A stretch of 64,000 nucleotides of DNA from Leucobacter chromiireducens subsp. solipictus. Lineage in GTDB: Bacteria > Actinomycetota > Actinomycetes > Actinomycetales > Microbacteriaceae. Below the pieces are notes generated by a model that was not told the DNA's origin, ran no database searches, and saw nothing but the letters and a program-made list of their open reading frames with translations. Of this stretch, positions 46,120 to 56,104 are shown piece by piece. The stretch's first letter is position 1. Each line of letters opens with the position of its first letter. The stretch is from the NCBI RefSeq assembly GCF_016758195.1, contig NZ_QYAC01000007.1:62001-126000 (forward strand), written 5' to 3'. The position numbers and the translations under genes were made by a program.

Positions 46120-46950
46120 CTAGTGTCCGAACTCCTCGGGGTCGTGGTGCAGCGGGGCGCCCACGTCGAGCGCGCTGATCGCGGCCATCTCGGCGTCGCT
46201 CAGCGCGAAGTCGAAGATGTCGAGGTTTTCACGCTGCCGCTCCGGGTTGGCCGATTTCGGGGCCGCCGCGATGCCCTGCTGCACGTGCCAGCGGAGCACC
46301 ACCTGCGCGGCGGTTTTCCCGTGGGCGGCCGCGGCGGCGGTGATTGCGGGATCGGCGAGGAAGGCGCCCGCGCGACCGAGCGGCGTGTACGCCGTCGTCG
46401 CGATCCCGAGCTCGCGGTGCACGCGCAACAGCTCCGCGCGCCCGTGCTCGGGGTCGAGTTGGATCTGGTTGACCTCGGGGAGGAACCCGGCGTCGATCAC
46501 CCGGGCGAGGTGCGGCTGCGTGAAGTTTGAGACGCCGAACGCGCGGATCAGGCCCTCCTCGCGGAGCGCCGCCAGGCCGCGCACCGCGTCGACGTAGCGA
46601 TCCTGATCCGGGTTGGGCCAGTGCACGAGGAGCAGGTCAAGCTGTTCCACGCCGAGCCGCTGGAGACTCACCTCGCAGGCGGCCCGGGCCCCGTCGACGC
46701 TGTGGTGCGCGCGGTTGAACTTGGTGGTCAGGAAGACCTCCTCGCGCGGGATCCCGGAGCGCCGCAGGCCCTCGCCCACGCCGCGCTCATTGCCGTAATT
46801 CTCGGCGGTATCGATGTGGCGATAGCCGCTACGCAGCGCCGAATCGACGGCGTCGGCGGTCTCCGCGTCATTCATGGGCCAGGTGCCGAGCGCCAGGACC
46901 GGCATCTGGGCACCGCCCGCGAGGGTGAGGGTGGGGGCGAGAGTGGTCAT
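46120..46950 (-). CDS. Aldo/keto reductase (2,5-diketo-D-gluconate reductase type)
   Basis: 276 aa, NADPH-dependent. Catalytic tetrad regions are visible: Asp and Tyr in GYRHIDTAENYGNERGVG, Lys in VFLTTKFNRAHH and His in LLVHWPNPDQDRYV. The cofactor-binding C-terminal part contains AAPKSANPERQRENLDIFDF. The length is normal. It is convergent with the FUSC gene. Substrate unknown. Confidence 0.9.
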   Translation of the reverse strand: MTTLAPTLTLAGGAQMPVLALGTWPMNDAETADAVDSALRSGYRHIDTAENYGNERGVGEGLRRSGIPREEVFLTTKFNRAHHSVDGARAACEVSLQRLGVEQLDLLLVHWPNPDQDRYVDAVRGLAALREEGLIRAFGVSNFTQPHLARVIDAGFLPEVNQIQLDPEHGRAELLRVHRELGIATTAYTPLGRAGAFLADPAITAAAAAHGKTAAQVVLRWHVQQGIAAAPKSANPERQRENLDIFDFALSDAEMAAISALDVGAPLHHDPEEFGH

Positions 46951-47044
46951 GGGATCCTTCGCATTCGATGGTGAGCGGGGGCCTCCCGGTAGACTACGCC
47001 GGTGCCCGGACGGGCGCCGAGCGGATACGGCGGGGAGTGTGGCA

Positions 47045-47578
47045 GTGCGGGTGCGGGATGTGTTGTGGCCCGGTCAGCCGAGGCTCCCGTGGCGGCGTTT
47101 GCTGCCCGCGGTGATCGGGATCGCGGTGCTCGTGGGCGTGCTCGGCCTGATCGGCCGCGCGGACGACCACATCGCCCTGTTCCTCGGCTTCGCGCCGAGC
47201 TGTCTGCTGGTGTTCCTGCTGCCGGAGGCCCCGGTATCGCAGCCGACCGCGGTGATCGGGGGCTGCGTGACCTCGGCGTGTGTGGGTGTGGCGGCCGCGT
47301 ACACCCTGCCGTTCACCTGGTGGACCGCGGCGCTGACCGCGGCCGTGGCCACCCTCGCGATGGCGCTCCTGCGCATCATCCACCCGCCGGCCGTCGCGAT
47401 GGCCGTGATCGCGCTTTCGGAGTCCGCGGACTGGTGGTTCGTGCTGCGCCCCGCGCTGCTCGCCTCTGGCGTGATCGTGGTCGGCGCGCTCGTGTGGCAT
47501 CGCGTGACCGGGGTGCGCTACCCGGTGCCGGGCCTGCAGGGCACGGGCCGCGTGCAGCATCACCCGCCCGAGGCCTGA
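47045..47578 (+). CDS. HPP-family membrane protein
   Basis: 177 aa with four or more helices and the family's namesake motif in [21 protein letters not shown] proteins are linked to nitrite transport in plants and algae; in bacteria the role is uncertain. GTG 47045 is chosen because GGGGAG (47032-47037) lies 7 bp upstream; GTG 47039 is an alternative. Not obviously in an operon with its neighbours. Confidence 0.75.
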   Translation: MRVRDVLWPGQPRLPWRRLLPAVIGIAVLVGVLGLIGRADDHIALFLGFAPSCLLVFLLPEAPVSQPTAVIGGCVTSACVGVAAAYTLPFTWWTAALTAAVATLAMALLRIIHPPAVAMAVIALSESADWWFVLRPALLASGVIVVGALVWHRVTGVRYPVPGLQGTGRVQHHPPEA

Positions 47579-47978
47579 GCCGCCGGCCCCGCTGCCGGCC
47601 CGCGGGCCCCCGGCACGCTCGGCTGCCGCTCCGTCGCAGGCCCCGGCTGCCGGCCAGCCGCAGGCGCCGCCGCGCCAGAACTGACCCGTTCCGTGCGAAA
47701 TCGCTCGATTCGCGGATCGCGACCAGGGGTTTTCCGGGCGTCCTGCGAGTATCGGGTCGTTTGTGGAGCCGCCACTGGGCCCGGCGGGCTGCCGCCCGAC
47801 CGCGAATGCGCCGGCCTGCCCTCCGTCGCCAATCGGCCACAACTTCCAGTGGCGAAATTCGCACTCGTTCGCTAAACTTGAGTCATCACCACTCAAGTTT
47901 GCGGTGGTCGCGATCTGGGCCGCGAAACTCCGCGGGCTCGGACCCCACCGCAACGCACTGCGAACGGAAGGGACCCAC
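47579..47978. other. Intergenic region before the clpB-type gene
   Basis: 400 bp. The first part is GC-rich with a repeated GCTGCCGGCC (near 47592 and 47647). The second part is AT-richer and holds a HAIR element and a TAAACT box (47873-47878). No gene seen. Confidence 0.6.
47877..47897. promoter_or_regulatory. HAIR element (HspR binding site)
   Basis: CTTGAGT-N7-ACTCAAG with perfect arms matches the HspR-associated inverted repeat consensus. The TAAACT -10 box at 47873-47878 overlaps its left arm by two bases, so bound HspR would block transcription of the clpB-type chaperone gene until heat or protein-folding stress. Confidence 0.92.
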
Positions 47979-50147
<2,169 letters not shown>

Positions 50148-50158
50148 CGACGCGACGT

Positions 50159-50196
50159 GCAGCGGGGCCCGGGCAATCATGCCCGGGCCCCGCTGC
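50159..50196 (+). terminator. Terminator after clpB
   Basis: 17-bp perfect stem, left arm begins GCAGCGGGGC, right arm ends GCCCCGCTGC, loop ATCA. Confidence 0.85.
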
Positions 50197-50304
50197 GTCC
50201 TGCACGCAAACGAGGGCGCCCACCGCCCAAGTATTACGAAATGGTAACGGAGTCCGCTAGGCTATCGGCACCTCGCGCAGTGGCGCGCGAAGAGCGGAGG
50301 CACC

Positions 50305-51204
50305 ATGCGGATCTCATGGCCGGGGCTGAGCGGCCCGATCGGGCGGCGCGGTGCGCGGGTTGGCGTGCTGGCCTGGGCGCTCACGACGGTCCTCGCCCTC
50401 GGCTTCAGCGCGACCCCCTACGCGGAAGCCGCGAGTCCGATGCAAAGCCACGGTGCGCTCCAGCGGGACGATCGGGTCGGGGTCATCGCCCACCGAGGGG
50501 CCGCGGCGCTCGCCCCGGAGAACACGCTCGCCGCAATGCGGATCGCCTTCGCGCAGGGCGTCGAGTTCGTCGAAACCGACGTGCACCTCACCGCCGACGG
50601 GGTGCCGGTGCTCATGCACGATCCGACGCTCGATCGGACGACCGCCGGCAGCGGCCCGGTCGCGGCCCACTCCCTCGCCCAGGTGCAGGCGCTCGAGGCG
50701 GGCAGCTGGTTCGATCCGGCGTTCGCGGGCGAGCCCGTGCCCACGCTCGACGAATTCCTCGCCGAGCTCGCGACCGCGAATGTGCGCGCGCTGGTGGAGT
50801 TGAAGGGAACGTGGGGCGCGTCGGATCTGGCCGCAACAGTCCAGCTGCTGCGGGACCGCGGAATGGTGAACCGGGTGGCGCTGCAGTCCTTCGAACTGGA
50901 CACGCTGACCGGTCTCGCGGAGATCGCGCCGGAGTTTGCGCGAATCCTGCTCACGCGCGAGTGGGACAGTGGCACCGTCGCGCTCGCCGCAGAGCTGCAG
51001 GTATCGGCGGTGGGGGCCCGCGCGGCGTTGCTCGATGAGCGCCCCGAGCTGATCGCGGAGATCCAGCGCGTGGGAATTGGCGTGCTGGTCTATACGCTGA
51101 ATTCCACGCGAACCTGGAACGAGGCGGTGGCGCGAGGTGTCGACCTTGTCATCACCGACGACCCGGTCGCGTGCCTGGCCTGGCGGGACGGGAGGTCACC
51201 GTGA
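50305..51204 (+). CDS. Secreted glycerophosphodiester phosphodiesterase
   Basis: 299 aa. A signal peptide (basic n-region, hydrophobic WALTTVLALGFSA, likely cleavage near YAEA-AS around residue 43) precedes a GDPD domain. Catalytic motif: VIAHRGAAALAPENTLAAM (His-Arg), VEFVETDVHLTADGVPVLMHDPTLDRTT (Glu, Asp, His) and LVELKGTWG (Glu, Lys). It releases glycerol 3-phosphate or an alcohol from glycerophosphodiesters outside the cell, which could feed the glp genes at 18-22 kb. GCGGAGGC lies before the ATG. The 3' end overlaps mftR by 9 bp in convergent orientation. Confidence 0.9.
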   Translation: MRISWPGLSGPIGRRGARVGVLAWALTTVLALGFSATPYAEAASPMQSHGALQRDDRVGVIAHRGAAALAPENTLAAMRIAFAQGVEFVETDVHLTADGVPVLMHDPTLDRTTAGSGPVAAHSLAQVQALEAGSWFDPAFAGEPVPTLDEFLAELATANVRALVELKGTWGASDLAATVQLLRDRGMVNRVALQSFELDTLTGLAEIAPEFARILLTREWDSGTVALAAELQVSAVGARAALLDERPELIAEIQRVGIGVLVYTLNSTRTWNEAVARGVDLVITDDPVACLAWRDGRSP

Positions 51205-51858
51205 GGCCGCCGGGGATACCCCGGCGCCGGGGTCAGGCACCTCCCCGAGTCCGAACACGGAATCCGCGCTGGCGTACGCGGCCTCGAGGAGCTCGGGCAA
51301 CTGGGATGCAGGATCAGCGACCCAGTGCTCATAGGCGCTCAGGCTGAGTCCGAGGCAGACCCAGGCGATCGCCTGGGGGGCGAGGTCGTTCGGTGCCTCG
51401 CCGCGGCGTTCGGCGACGAATTCAGCGATCACCTCGCGCCAGGCCGTGTATTTGATCGTGGAGTACGCGGTGAGGGATGGCACGTTCAGCAAGAGCCACA
51501 TTCGGCCGCGGTGCGCGGCGGTTTCCGCGGGTGGAAACGCGTTGAACGCCACGACGGCCTGCCTGATCGCGCGCATCATCGGCACGTTACGGTCCGTCGT
51601 CGCAAGTCGGTGGCGGAACTCCGTGAGGAGCTCGTCGAAGTCCCCCCAGGGCAGTTCGTTCTTCGACGCGAAGTACCGGAAGAACGTGCGGCGCCCGATG
51701 CCCGCGGCGCGCGCGATGTCATCGATCGTCGTCGCGTCGAACCCCTGCTCCAGAAACAGTGCGAGCGCGATGTGGCTGAGCTCGCGTGACGTCGTCGCCG
51801 GTGCCCGCCCGATGCGCGGCGCCGGCGCGCTGGCGGGCGTGTCGTGATCGTGATGCAT
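51196..51858 (-). CDS. mftR: Mycofactocin system regulator MftR (TetR family)
   Basis: 220 aa. The HTH (IALALFLEQGFDATTIDDIARAAGIGRRTFFRYFASKNELPWGDFDEL, about 30-78) matches the MftR subgroup of TetR regulators, especially the GRRTFFRYFASKN-PWGDFD stretch. Its C-terminal part (MRAIRQAVVAFNAFP, CLGLSLSAYEHWV) is the ligand domain. In mycobacteria MftR is reported to repress mft genes and respond to long-chain acyl-CoA; a similar role is inferred here. GGGGAG precedes the ATG. Divergent from the first SDR gene, with a shared palindrome between them. Confidence 0.92.
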   Translation of the reverse strand: MHHDHDTPASAPAPRIGRAPATTSRELSHIALALFLEQGFDATTIDDIARAAGIGRRTFFRYFASKNELPWGDFDELLTEFRHRLATTDRNVPMMRAIRQAVVAFNAFPPAETAAHRGRMWLLLNVPSLTAYSTIKYTAWREVIAEFVAERRGEAPNDLAPQAIAWVCLGLSLSAYEHWVADPASQLPELLEAAYASADSVFGLGEVPDPGAGVSPAASR

Positions 51859-51944
51859 GGAGCGTCTCCCCTTCCCTGGAGTGCAGCCTACCGCGCCGCG
51901 CTTCCCGGGCGCGGGGTGGAAAGCGCATGGGAGGGGTATCTATT

Positions 51945-51957
51945 GGCACCGAGTGCC
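51945..51957. promoter_or_regulatory. Candidate MftR operator 1
   Basis: Perfect palindrome GGCAC-CGA-GTGCC, with the TATGCT -10 box starting 2 bp later, exactly as at the mftA site (55608-55619). Inferred to be the MftR binding site. Confidence 0.65.
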
Positions 51958-51969
51958 GTTATGCTTGCA

Positions 51970-51993
51970 GGGTGGGCCGGATCCGGCCCACCC
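51970..51993 (+). other. 24-bp perfect palindrome at the SDR transcript start
   Basis: GGGTGGGCCGGA and its exact complement with no spacer. It begins about 5 bp after the TATGCT box, so the mRNA would start with a very stable hairpin, or the DNA could bind a second regulator. Confidence 0.6.
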
Positions 51994-52241
51994 GGTGTAA
52001 CGGACCGACTCCGAAGCTCAGCGCTGAGAGCCGGCCGGAAGACTGCTCACCGTCGAGAAACGAGCGAGCGATGGCACACAGCTGCGCGGCCCCTGTGGGC
52101 TCGAACGCGTTCGTGGCGCGCGCGAGCAGGCTGCGGGGCCGCCGCCGGGAGTGAGAACCCGAACCGGGCGGTCCTGAACGCGCTGCCGCCGCCCTGCTCG
52201 ACCGCTTTCGGGCGGCGCGTGTGACAGGACGGAGTGAGGAC

Positions 52242-53069
52242 ATGACCGGACGACTAAACGACCAGGTCGCATTCATCACCGGGGCGGCTCGCGGGCAAGG
52301 CCGTGCGCACGCCGTGCGGCTCGCCGAGGAAGGTGCCGACATCATCGCGGTGGATATTTCCGAGCCGGTGGAGACCATCGCCTACGATACGGCCCGCGCC
52401 GAGGACATGGAGGAAACGGTTCGGTTGGTGGAGGCGCGCGGCCGACGGATCCTCGCGAGCGAGGTCGATGTGCGGGACCTGGGGGCGCTCACCGCCGCCG
52501 CGGACGCCGGAATGGCGGAGTTCGGCCGGATCGACATCGTCCTGGCGAACGCCGGGGTGCTGTCCATGGCACCGACCCTCGCGATGGACGAACGTGTGTG
52601 GCAGACCATGATCGATATCAACCTCACCGGTGTGTGGAAAACACTGCGCGCGGCGGTGCCGCATATCCAGGCCGGCCAGCGGGGCGGGGCGGTGGTGATC
52701 ACGAGTTCGCTGGCGGCCACGACGGTCAACGCCAACCTTGCGCACTACGCTTCGGCGAAGGCGGGCCTCGTCATGCTGGGCCGGACGCTCGCGCGGGAGC
52801 TTGCGCCGGAATCGATTCGGGTCAACATGGTGCACCCCACCACCGTGGCCACCGACATGGTGCTGAACCCGTCGAGCTACCGGACCTTCCGCCCCGACCT
52901 CGCGGAGCCGACCCGTGCGGACTTCGAGGAGGCGGCCGCGGCGATGAACCTGCTTCCTGTCGCGCTGGTCGAGCCGGAGGACGTCTCGGAAGCGGTCCTG
53001 TACCTGGTGACCGAGGACTCCCGATATGTCACGGGAACGAGCCTGATGATCAACGCGGGAATGATGTGA
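52242..53069 (+). CDS. Mycofactocin-coupled short-chain dehydrogenase 1
   Basis: 275-aa SDR of the mycofactocin-linked subgroup. N-terminal VAFITGAARGQGRAHAVRLAEEGADIIAVD is the cofactor site, followed by the subgroup-specific insertion after the second strand (EPVETIAYDTARAEDMEETVRLV) thought to keep NAD bound so that electrons leave through MFT rather than free NAD. The catalytic SYK triad lies in ITSSLAATTVNANLAHYASAK. It probably oxidises an alcohol. First of a pair, 34 bp before SDR 2. ATG 52242 has GGAG 7 bp upstream. Confidence 0.9.
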   Translation: MTGRLNDQVAFITGAARGQGRAHAVRLAEEGADIIAVDISEPVETIAYDTARAEDMEETVRLVEARGRRILASEVDVRDLGALTAAADAGMAEFGRIDIVLANAGVLSMAPTLAMDERVWQTMIDINLTGVWKTLRAAVPHIQAGQRGGAVVITSSLAATTVNANLAHYASAKAGLVMLGRTLARELAPESIRVNMVHPTTVATDMVLNPSSYRTFRPDLAEPTRADFEEAAAAMNLLPVALVEPEDVSEAVLYLVTEDSRYVTGTSLMINAGMM

Positions 53070-53103
53070 CGGGGGAGCCAACACAGCGAACGGAGTATGA
53101 ATC

Positions 53104-53928
53104 ATGACCGAGAAACTTGCGGGCAAAGTGGCCTTCATCACGGGCGCCGCGCGCGGGCAAGGGCGCTCGCACGCGGTGCGCCTCGCGCAGGAGGGCGCCG
53201 ACATAATCGCGGTCGATATCTCGCGCCAGGTCGAGACCGTCGGCTATCCGACCGCCGATGCCGCACAACTGGCGGAAACCGTGCGCCTGGTCGAAGGGCT
53301 GGGGCGGCGTGTGGTCGCGCGTGAGGCGGACGTCCGCGACCTCGACGCGTTGACCGCAGCGGTGGAGGACGGCGTCGCAGAACTGGGGCGGCTCGATATC
53401 GTGCTTGCGAACGCGGGGGTGTTTACTCCGGCGTCTGCGCTCGATATGAGCGTCGAGACGTGGCAGACGATGATCGACATCAATCTCACGGGGGTCTGGA
53501 AGACCGTGAAGGCGGCGGTGCCGCACGTGCGGGCGGGAAAGCGGGGTGGCGCGGTGGTGCTCACGGGGTCGATGGCGGCGATGCATCCCACGGCGAACAC
53601 CGCGCACTATTCGGCGGCCAAGGCCGGGTTGGTGATGCTCGCGCAGGTGCTTGCGAAAGAGTTGGCGTCGGAATCGATTCGCGTGAACACCGTGCTTCCC
53701 ACGACCGTGGCGACGGACATGATCCTGAACGAGGCGAGCTATCGGCTTTTCCGTCCGGATCTTGAGCACCCGACCCGCGCGGACTTCGAGGAGGTCGCGG
53801 CGACGATGAATCAGTTGCCGGTGGCGTTGGTCGAGCCCGTCGATATTTCACATGCGGTGCTCTATGCCGTGACGGACGCATCGCGGTACGTGACGGGGAC
53901 CGCGCTGCCGGTCAACGCGGGCGTGTAG
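53104..53928 (+). CDS. Mycofactocin-coupled short-chain dehydrogenase 2
   Basis: 274 aa, clearly related to the preceding SDR along its whole length, as if from a tandem duplication (GAARGQGRSHAVRLAQEGADIIAVDIS, QVETVGYPTADAAQLAETVRLVEGLGRRVV, catalytic YSAAK, and the shared C-terminal VALVEPVDISHAVLYAV). It has the same subgroup insertion. It may prefer a different alcohol. ATG 53104 follows the sequence GGAGTATGAATC. Convergent with mftG across a strong hairpin. Confidence 0.9.
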   Translation: MTEKLAGKVAFITGAARGQGRSHAVRLAQEGADIIAVDISRQVETVGYPTADAAQLAETVRLVEGLGRRVVAREADVRDLDALTAAVEDGVAELGRLDIVLANAGVFTPASALDMSVETWQTMIDINLTGVWKTVKAAVPHVRAGKRGGAVVLTGSMAAMHPTANTAHYSAAKAGLVMLAQVLAKELASESIRVNTVLPTTVATDMILNEASYRLFRPDLEHPTRADFEEVAATMNQLPVALVEPVDISHAVLYAVTDASRYVTGTALPVNAGV

Positions 53929-53937
53929 GGGACGTGC

Positions 53938-53975
53938 GCCGGATGCCCGGGTACCCCGGTTCCCGGGCATCCGGC
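53938..53975. terminator. Bidirectional terminator between SDR 2 and mftG
   Basis: GCCGGATGCCCGGG (53938-53951) and CCCGGGCATCCGGC (53962-53975), loop of 10. Confidence 0.85.
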
Positions 53976-53976
53976 G

Positions 53977-55500
53977 TTACCGTCCGGTGCGCATGTGGTC
54001 GGCGATGCTCTCCCCAATAAGCACCGCGGTGTGCGCGGGCCCGCGGTGGGGAACGCTCGGAAGGATCGAGAGGTCCGCGACCCGGAGGCCGACGGTACCG
54101 TGCACGTGGCCGCCGCCGTCCACGACGGAGCCCAGCGGTGCGGTCCCGGAGGTGTGAAACGCGGTGCCGAGGTGCCCGATGATCCACGCATCCAACGCAT
54201 GATCGGAACTGACTCGGTCACGTGGCGGCTCGTCGAATGCCGTGAACAGGCCCGCAAACTCGGGGCCGTGCAGGAGCTCCATGGCGGTGCGGACCCCGAA
54301 GCGAAGGCGCGCGAGATCCGTCGGGTGCTCAAGATGGTGCAGTGAGATCTCGGGCGGCTCCCCCGGGTCTCGGCTACGCACGCGCAACGTGCCCCGCCCC
54401 AGCGGCTCCTGGAGCGACACGAGGAGGTGGTGCTGGCTGCTCGCGGCGGTGCCACCGGCGATCAGCTCGGGGAACGGCCGAACGGGAAGGAGGATTTCCA
54501 GATCCGCCTCGGAGACATCGCGGGCGGCCCCACCGATTCCGGACGCAAAATGGAGCGCCGCGGAGAAACTATAGCCCGTCGTGTCGGCGACGAGCGGGAC
54601 GCGACTGCGCCATTCCAGGGCGACGGTCGGGTGGTCGCTCAGGGTCGATCCGACGGGGAGGTCGGCGCGGAGGGTGATGCCGAGCCGGGCAAGCTCCGCG
54701 CGAGGTCCGATCCCGCTGAGGATCAGTAACTGCGGGGTGGCGATGGCGCCTGCCGCGAGCACGACTTCATCTGCGGGGATGACTCCTCCGGCCGTGGCGA
54801 CTCCGGTGACCTGCGTCGTGCCCGGAACGAATGCGACTCGAAGTGCCGCGGTGTCGGTGATGATGCGCAGTCGGGGGTGCGTCTCCGGTCGATACGCGAG
54901 CGCGGTGCTGAATCGGATTCCGTCTACGGCGTTCGCCGGGACGGGACCCACGCCGGGCGCCGCACCACGGTTCTTATCGGATTCGCAGGGGAACCCTGCC
55001 GCGCGTGCTGCCGCCACGAACGCCGCGGCCATCGGGCCGGTGAGGGGTGGGCGCGAGATCGGCATCGCGCCGCGGCGCGGTTCGCGCGGTATCCCGCGAC
55101 CGCCTGCGGGCGTCGCGAGGTTCCGCTCGAACGCGGCCATGAGCGTGCGCGCGTGCGCCATGTCCCAGCGTGCGCCGCCCGCCGCGGCCCAGCGCCGGAA
55201 GTCGCCGGGCGTCGCCCGAGTGAATCCGGTGCCGTTGATCGCGGTCGATCCACCGAGCACGCGCCCGCGGGCCAGAACCCCGTTCCGCCCGGACCCGAGA
55301 CTCGCAGGGTAGGCCCAGTTGTTCGGGTGATCAGGCGCCGCGCCGCGCAGTGATCCCGCGTCGCGGAGCTCCGCGGGGCCTCGCGCTGGGCCAGCTTCGA
55401 GCAGCGTGACCTGGCGTCGGGGGTCATCTGCGAGCCGAACCGCGAGGGGAATGCCCGCGCCTCCGCCGCCGACCACGACGCTCCGAATCAGCGGCGCCAC
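53977..55500 (-). CDS. mftG: Mycofactocin dehydrogenase MftG (GMC oxidoreductase family)
   Basis: 507-aa flavoprotein of the GMC family. FAD motif SVVVGGGGAGIPLAVRLADDP at the N-terminus, LARGRVLGGSTAINGTGFTRATPGDF (GMC signature 1), VLAAGAIATPQLLILSGIG (signature 2) and the C-terminal catalytic His region near IIGHLGTAFHTSGTAPLGSVVDG. MftG is known in mycobacteria to reoxidise mycofactocinol and link it to respiration. Start: the GTG at 55500 opens the conserved part; a short ORF with a strong ribosome-binding site (55488-55544) overlaps it. Divergent from mftA; the two share a promoter-operator segment. Confidence 0.9.
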   Translation of the reverse strand: MAPLIRSVVVGGGGAGIPLAVRLADDPRRQVTLLEAGPARGPAELRDAGSLRGAAPDHPNNWAYPASLGSGRNGVLARGRVLGGSTAINGTGFTRATPGDFRRWAAAGGARWDMAHARTLMAAFERNLATPAGGRGIPREPRRGAMPISRPPLTGPMAAAFVAAARAAGFPCESDKNRGAAPGVGPVPANAVDGIRFSTALAYRPETHPRLRIITDTAALRVAFVPGTTQVTGVATAGGVIPADEVVLAAGAIATPQLLILSGIGPRAELARLGITLRADLPVGSTLSDHPTVALEWRSRVPLVADTTGYSFSAALHFASGIGGAARDVSEADLEILLPVRPFPELIAGGTAASSQHHLLVSLQEPLGRGTLRVRSRDPGEPPEISLHHLEHPTDLARLRFGVRTAMELLHGPEFAGLFTAFDEPPRDRVSSDHALDAWIIGHLGTAFHTSGTAPLGSVVDGGGHVHGTVGLRVADLSILPSVPHRGPAHTAVLIGESIADHMRTGR

Positions 55501-55544
55501 GGCGGCACCGTGCGGGTGCCGAGCCGGGCACCGTTCCAGGACAT
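55488..55544 (-). CDS. Short ORF overlapping the mftG start (possible coupling leader)
   Basis: 18 codons beginning MSWNGARLGT, with a near-ideal ribosome-binding site AAAGGAG 5 bp before its ATG. It ends in TGA 10 bp inside mftG, in another frame. mftG itself has no clear ribosome-binding site at GTG 55500, so ribosomes ending this ORF could restart there. The alternative is that mftG is read from an unseen start, or that a base error shifts the frame. Confidence 0.4.
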   Translation of the reverse strand: MSWNGARLGTRTVPPWRR

Positions 55545-55607
55545 GGGGACTCCTTTCGCTGGGGATCGGCGCGAACCGCGACTCGCGCCCGACGGGTCTT
55601 TCTTTCT

Positions 55608-55619
55608 GCACCGAGTGCC
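55608..55619. promoter_or_regulatory. Candidate MftR operator 2 with divergent mftA/mftG promoters
   Basis: Near copy of operator 1: TGCAC-CGA-GTGCC at 55607-55619, of which GCAC-CGA-GTGC is palindromic. Plus-strand TAGTAT (55622-55627) starts 2 bp after it, matching the layout of operator 1, and would drive mftA. On the minus strand TTGACC (55652-55647), 18 bp, then GATACT (55628-55623) is a good mftG promoter whose start falls inside the palindrome. One bound MftR dimer could block both. Confidence 0.65.
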
Positions 55620-55682
55620 ACTAGTATCGAACGTGCCGGGGACGGGGGTCAATGATGACCACGGATCGTGAGGAGATCACGC

Positions 55683-55829
55683 ATGACCACCCCAGCCCCC
55701 AGCGCTCAGACGCCGCTCGCATCTCACCTCGACGAGCACCCCGAGCGCACCGACGCCACGACCGCGCCTGTCGAATCCGATGCGCTCCTTGAAGACGTGT
55801 CGATCGACGGCATGTGCGGCGTGTACTAG
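55683..55829 (+). CDS. mftA: Mycofactocin precursor peptide MftA
   Basis: 48 aa. The C-terminus IDGMCGVY is the invariant mycofactocin core: the Val-Tyr pair is decarboxylated and cross-linked by MftC to build the redox-active ring. The preceding acidic leader (ESDALLEDVS) is bound by MftB. The N-terminal half (MTTPAPSAQTPLAS) is a Pro/Ser/Thr-rich extension; the family is often shorter. GAGGAG (55670-55675) sits 7 bp before the ATG. mftB follows after 8 bp. Confidence 0.97.
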   Translation: MTTPAPSAQTPLASHLDEHPERTDATTAPVESDALLEDVSIDGMCGVY

Positions 55830-55837
55830 GCCGAACC

Positions 55838-56104
55838 GTGGACGTGGATCGGGCGTGGCGCGTGCACGCGCAGGTCGCCGTTCGCCCGGAAACCTTCGGT
55901 GCGCTGCTCTATCACTTCGGCACACGGCGGCTCTCGTTCGTGAAGGACCCGGTGCTCGCCGCGGTGGTGCAAGGACTTGATGACGCGGCGAGCCCGCTCG
56001 CTGCGTGCACCGCGGCGGGTGTGCCACCCGCCGACATCGACCGTTATCTCGCGGCGCTGCGCACCCTCGCCGACACCCGCATGATCGAGGAGCGTGACGC
56101 ATGA
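55838..56104 (+). CDS. mftB: Mycofactocin system RiPP recognition protein MftB
   Basis: 88-aa PqqD-like protein that binds the MftA leader and presents it to MftC. Typical segment: RVHAQVAVRPETFGALLYHFGTRRLSFVKDPVLAAVV, followed by a helical half (SPLAACTAAGVPPADIDRYLAALRTLADTRMIEE). GTG 55838 (or 55844) gives the usual length; an earlier in-frame GTG lies inside mftA. Its stop overlaps the mftC start (ATGA). Confidence 0.93.
   Translation: MDVDRAWRVHAQVAVRPETFGALLYHFGTRRLSFVKDPVLAAVVQGLDDAASPLAACTAAGVPPADIDRYLAALRTLADTRMIEERDA

Larger units (their letters stand above)
51859..52241 (+). promoter_or_regulatory. mftR / SDR divergent control region and long leader
   Basis: 383 bp. A candidate MftR operator (51945-51957), a TATGCT -10 (51960-51965), a 24-bp palindrome at the predicted transcript start (51970-51993) and about 250 bp of leader. 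A 27-codon ORF (52071-52154, beginning MAHSCAAP) has no good ribosome-binding site and may be chance. A GGAG site (52231-52234) serves the SDR ATG. Confidence 0.6.

Noticed and set aside
52071-52154. 27-codon ORF in the leader of the first mft SDR
   Set aside because: No convincing ribosome-binding site, no conserved features; kept only as a note in the control region.
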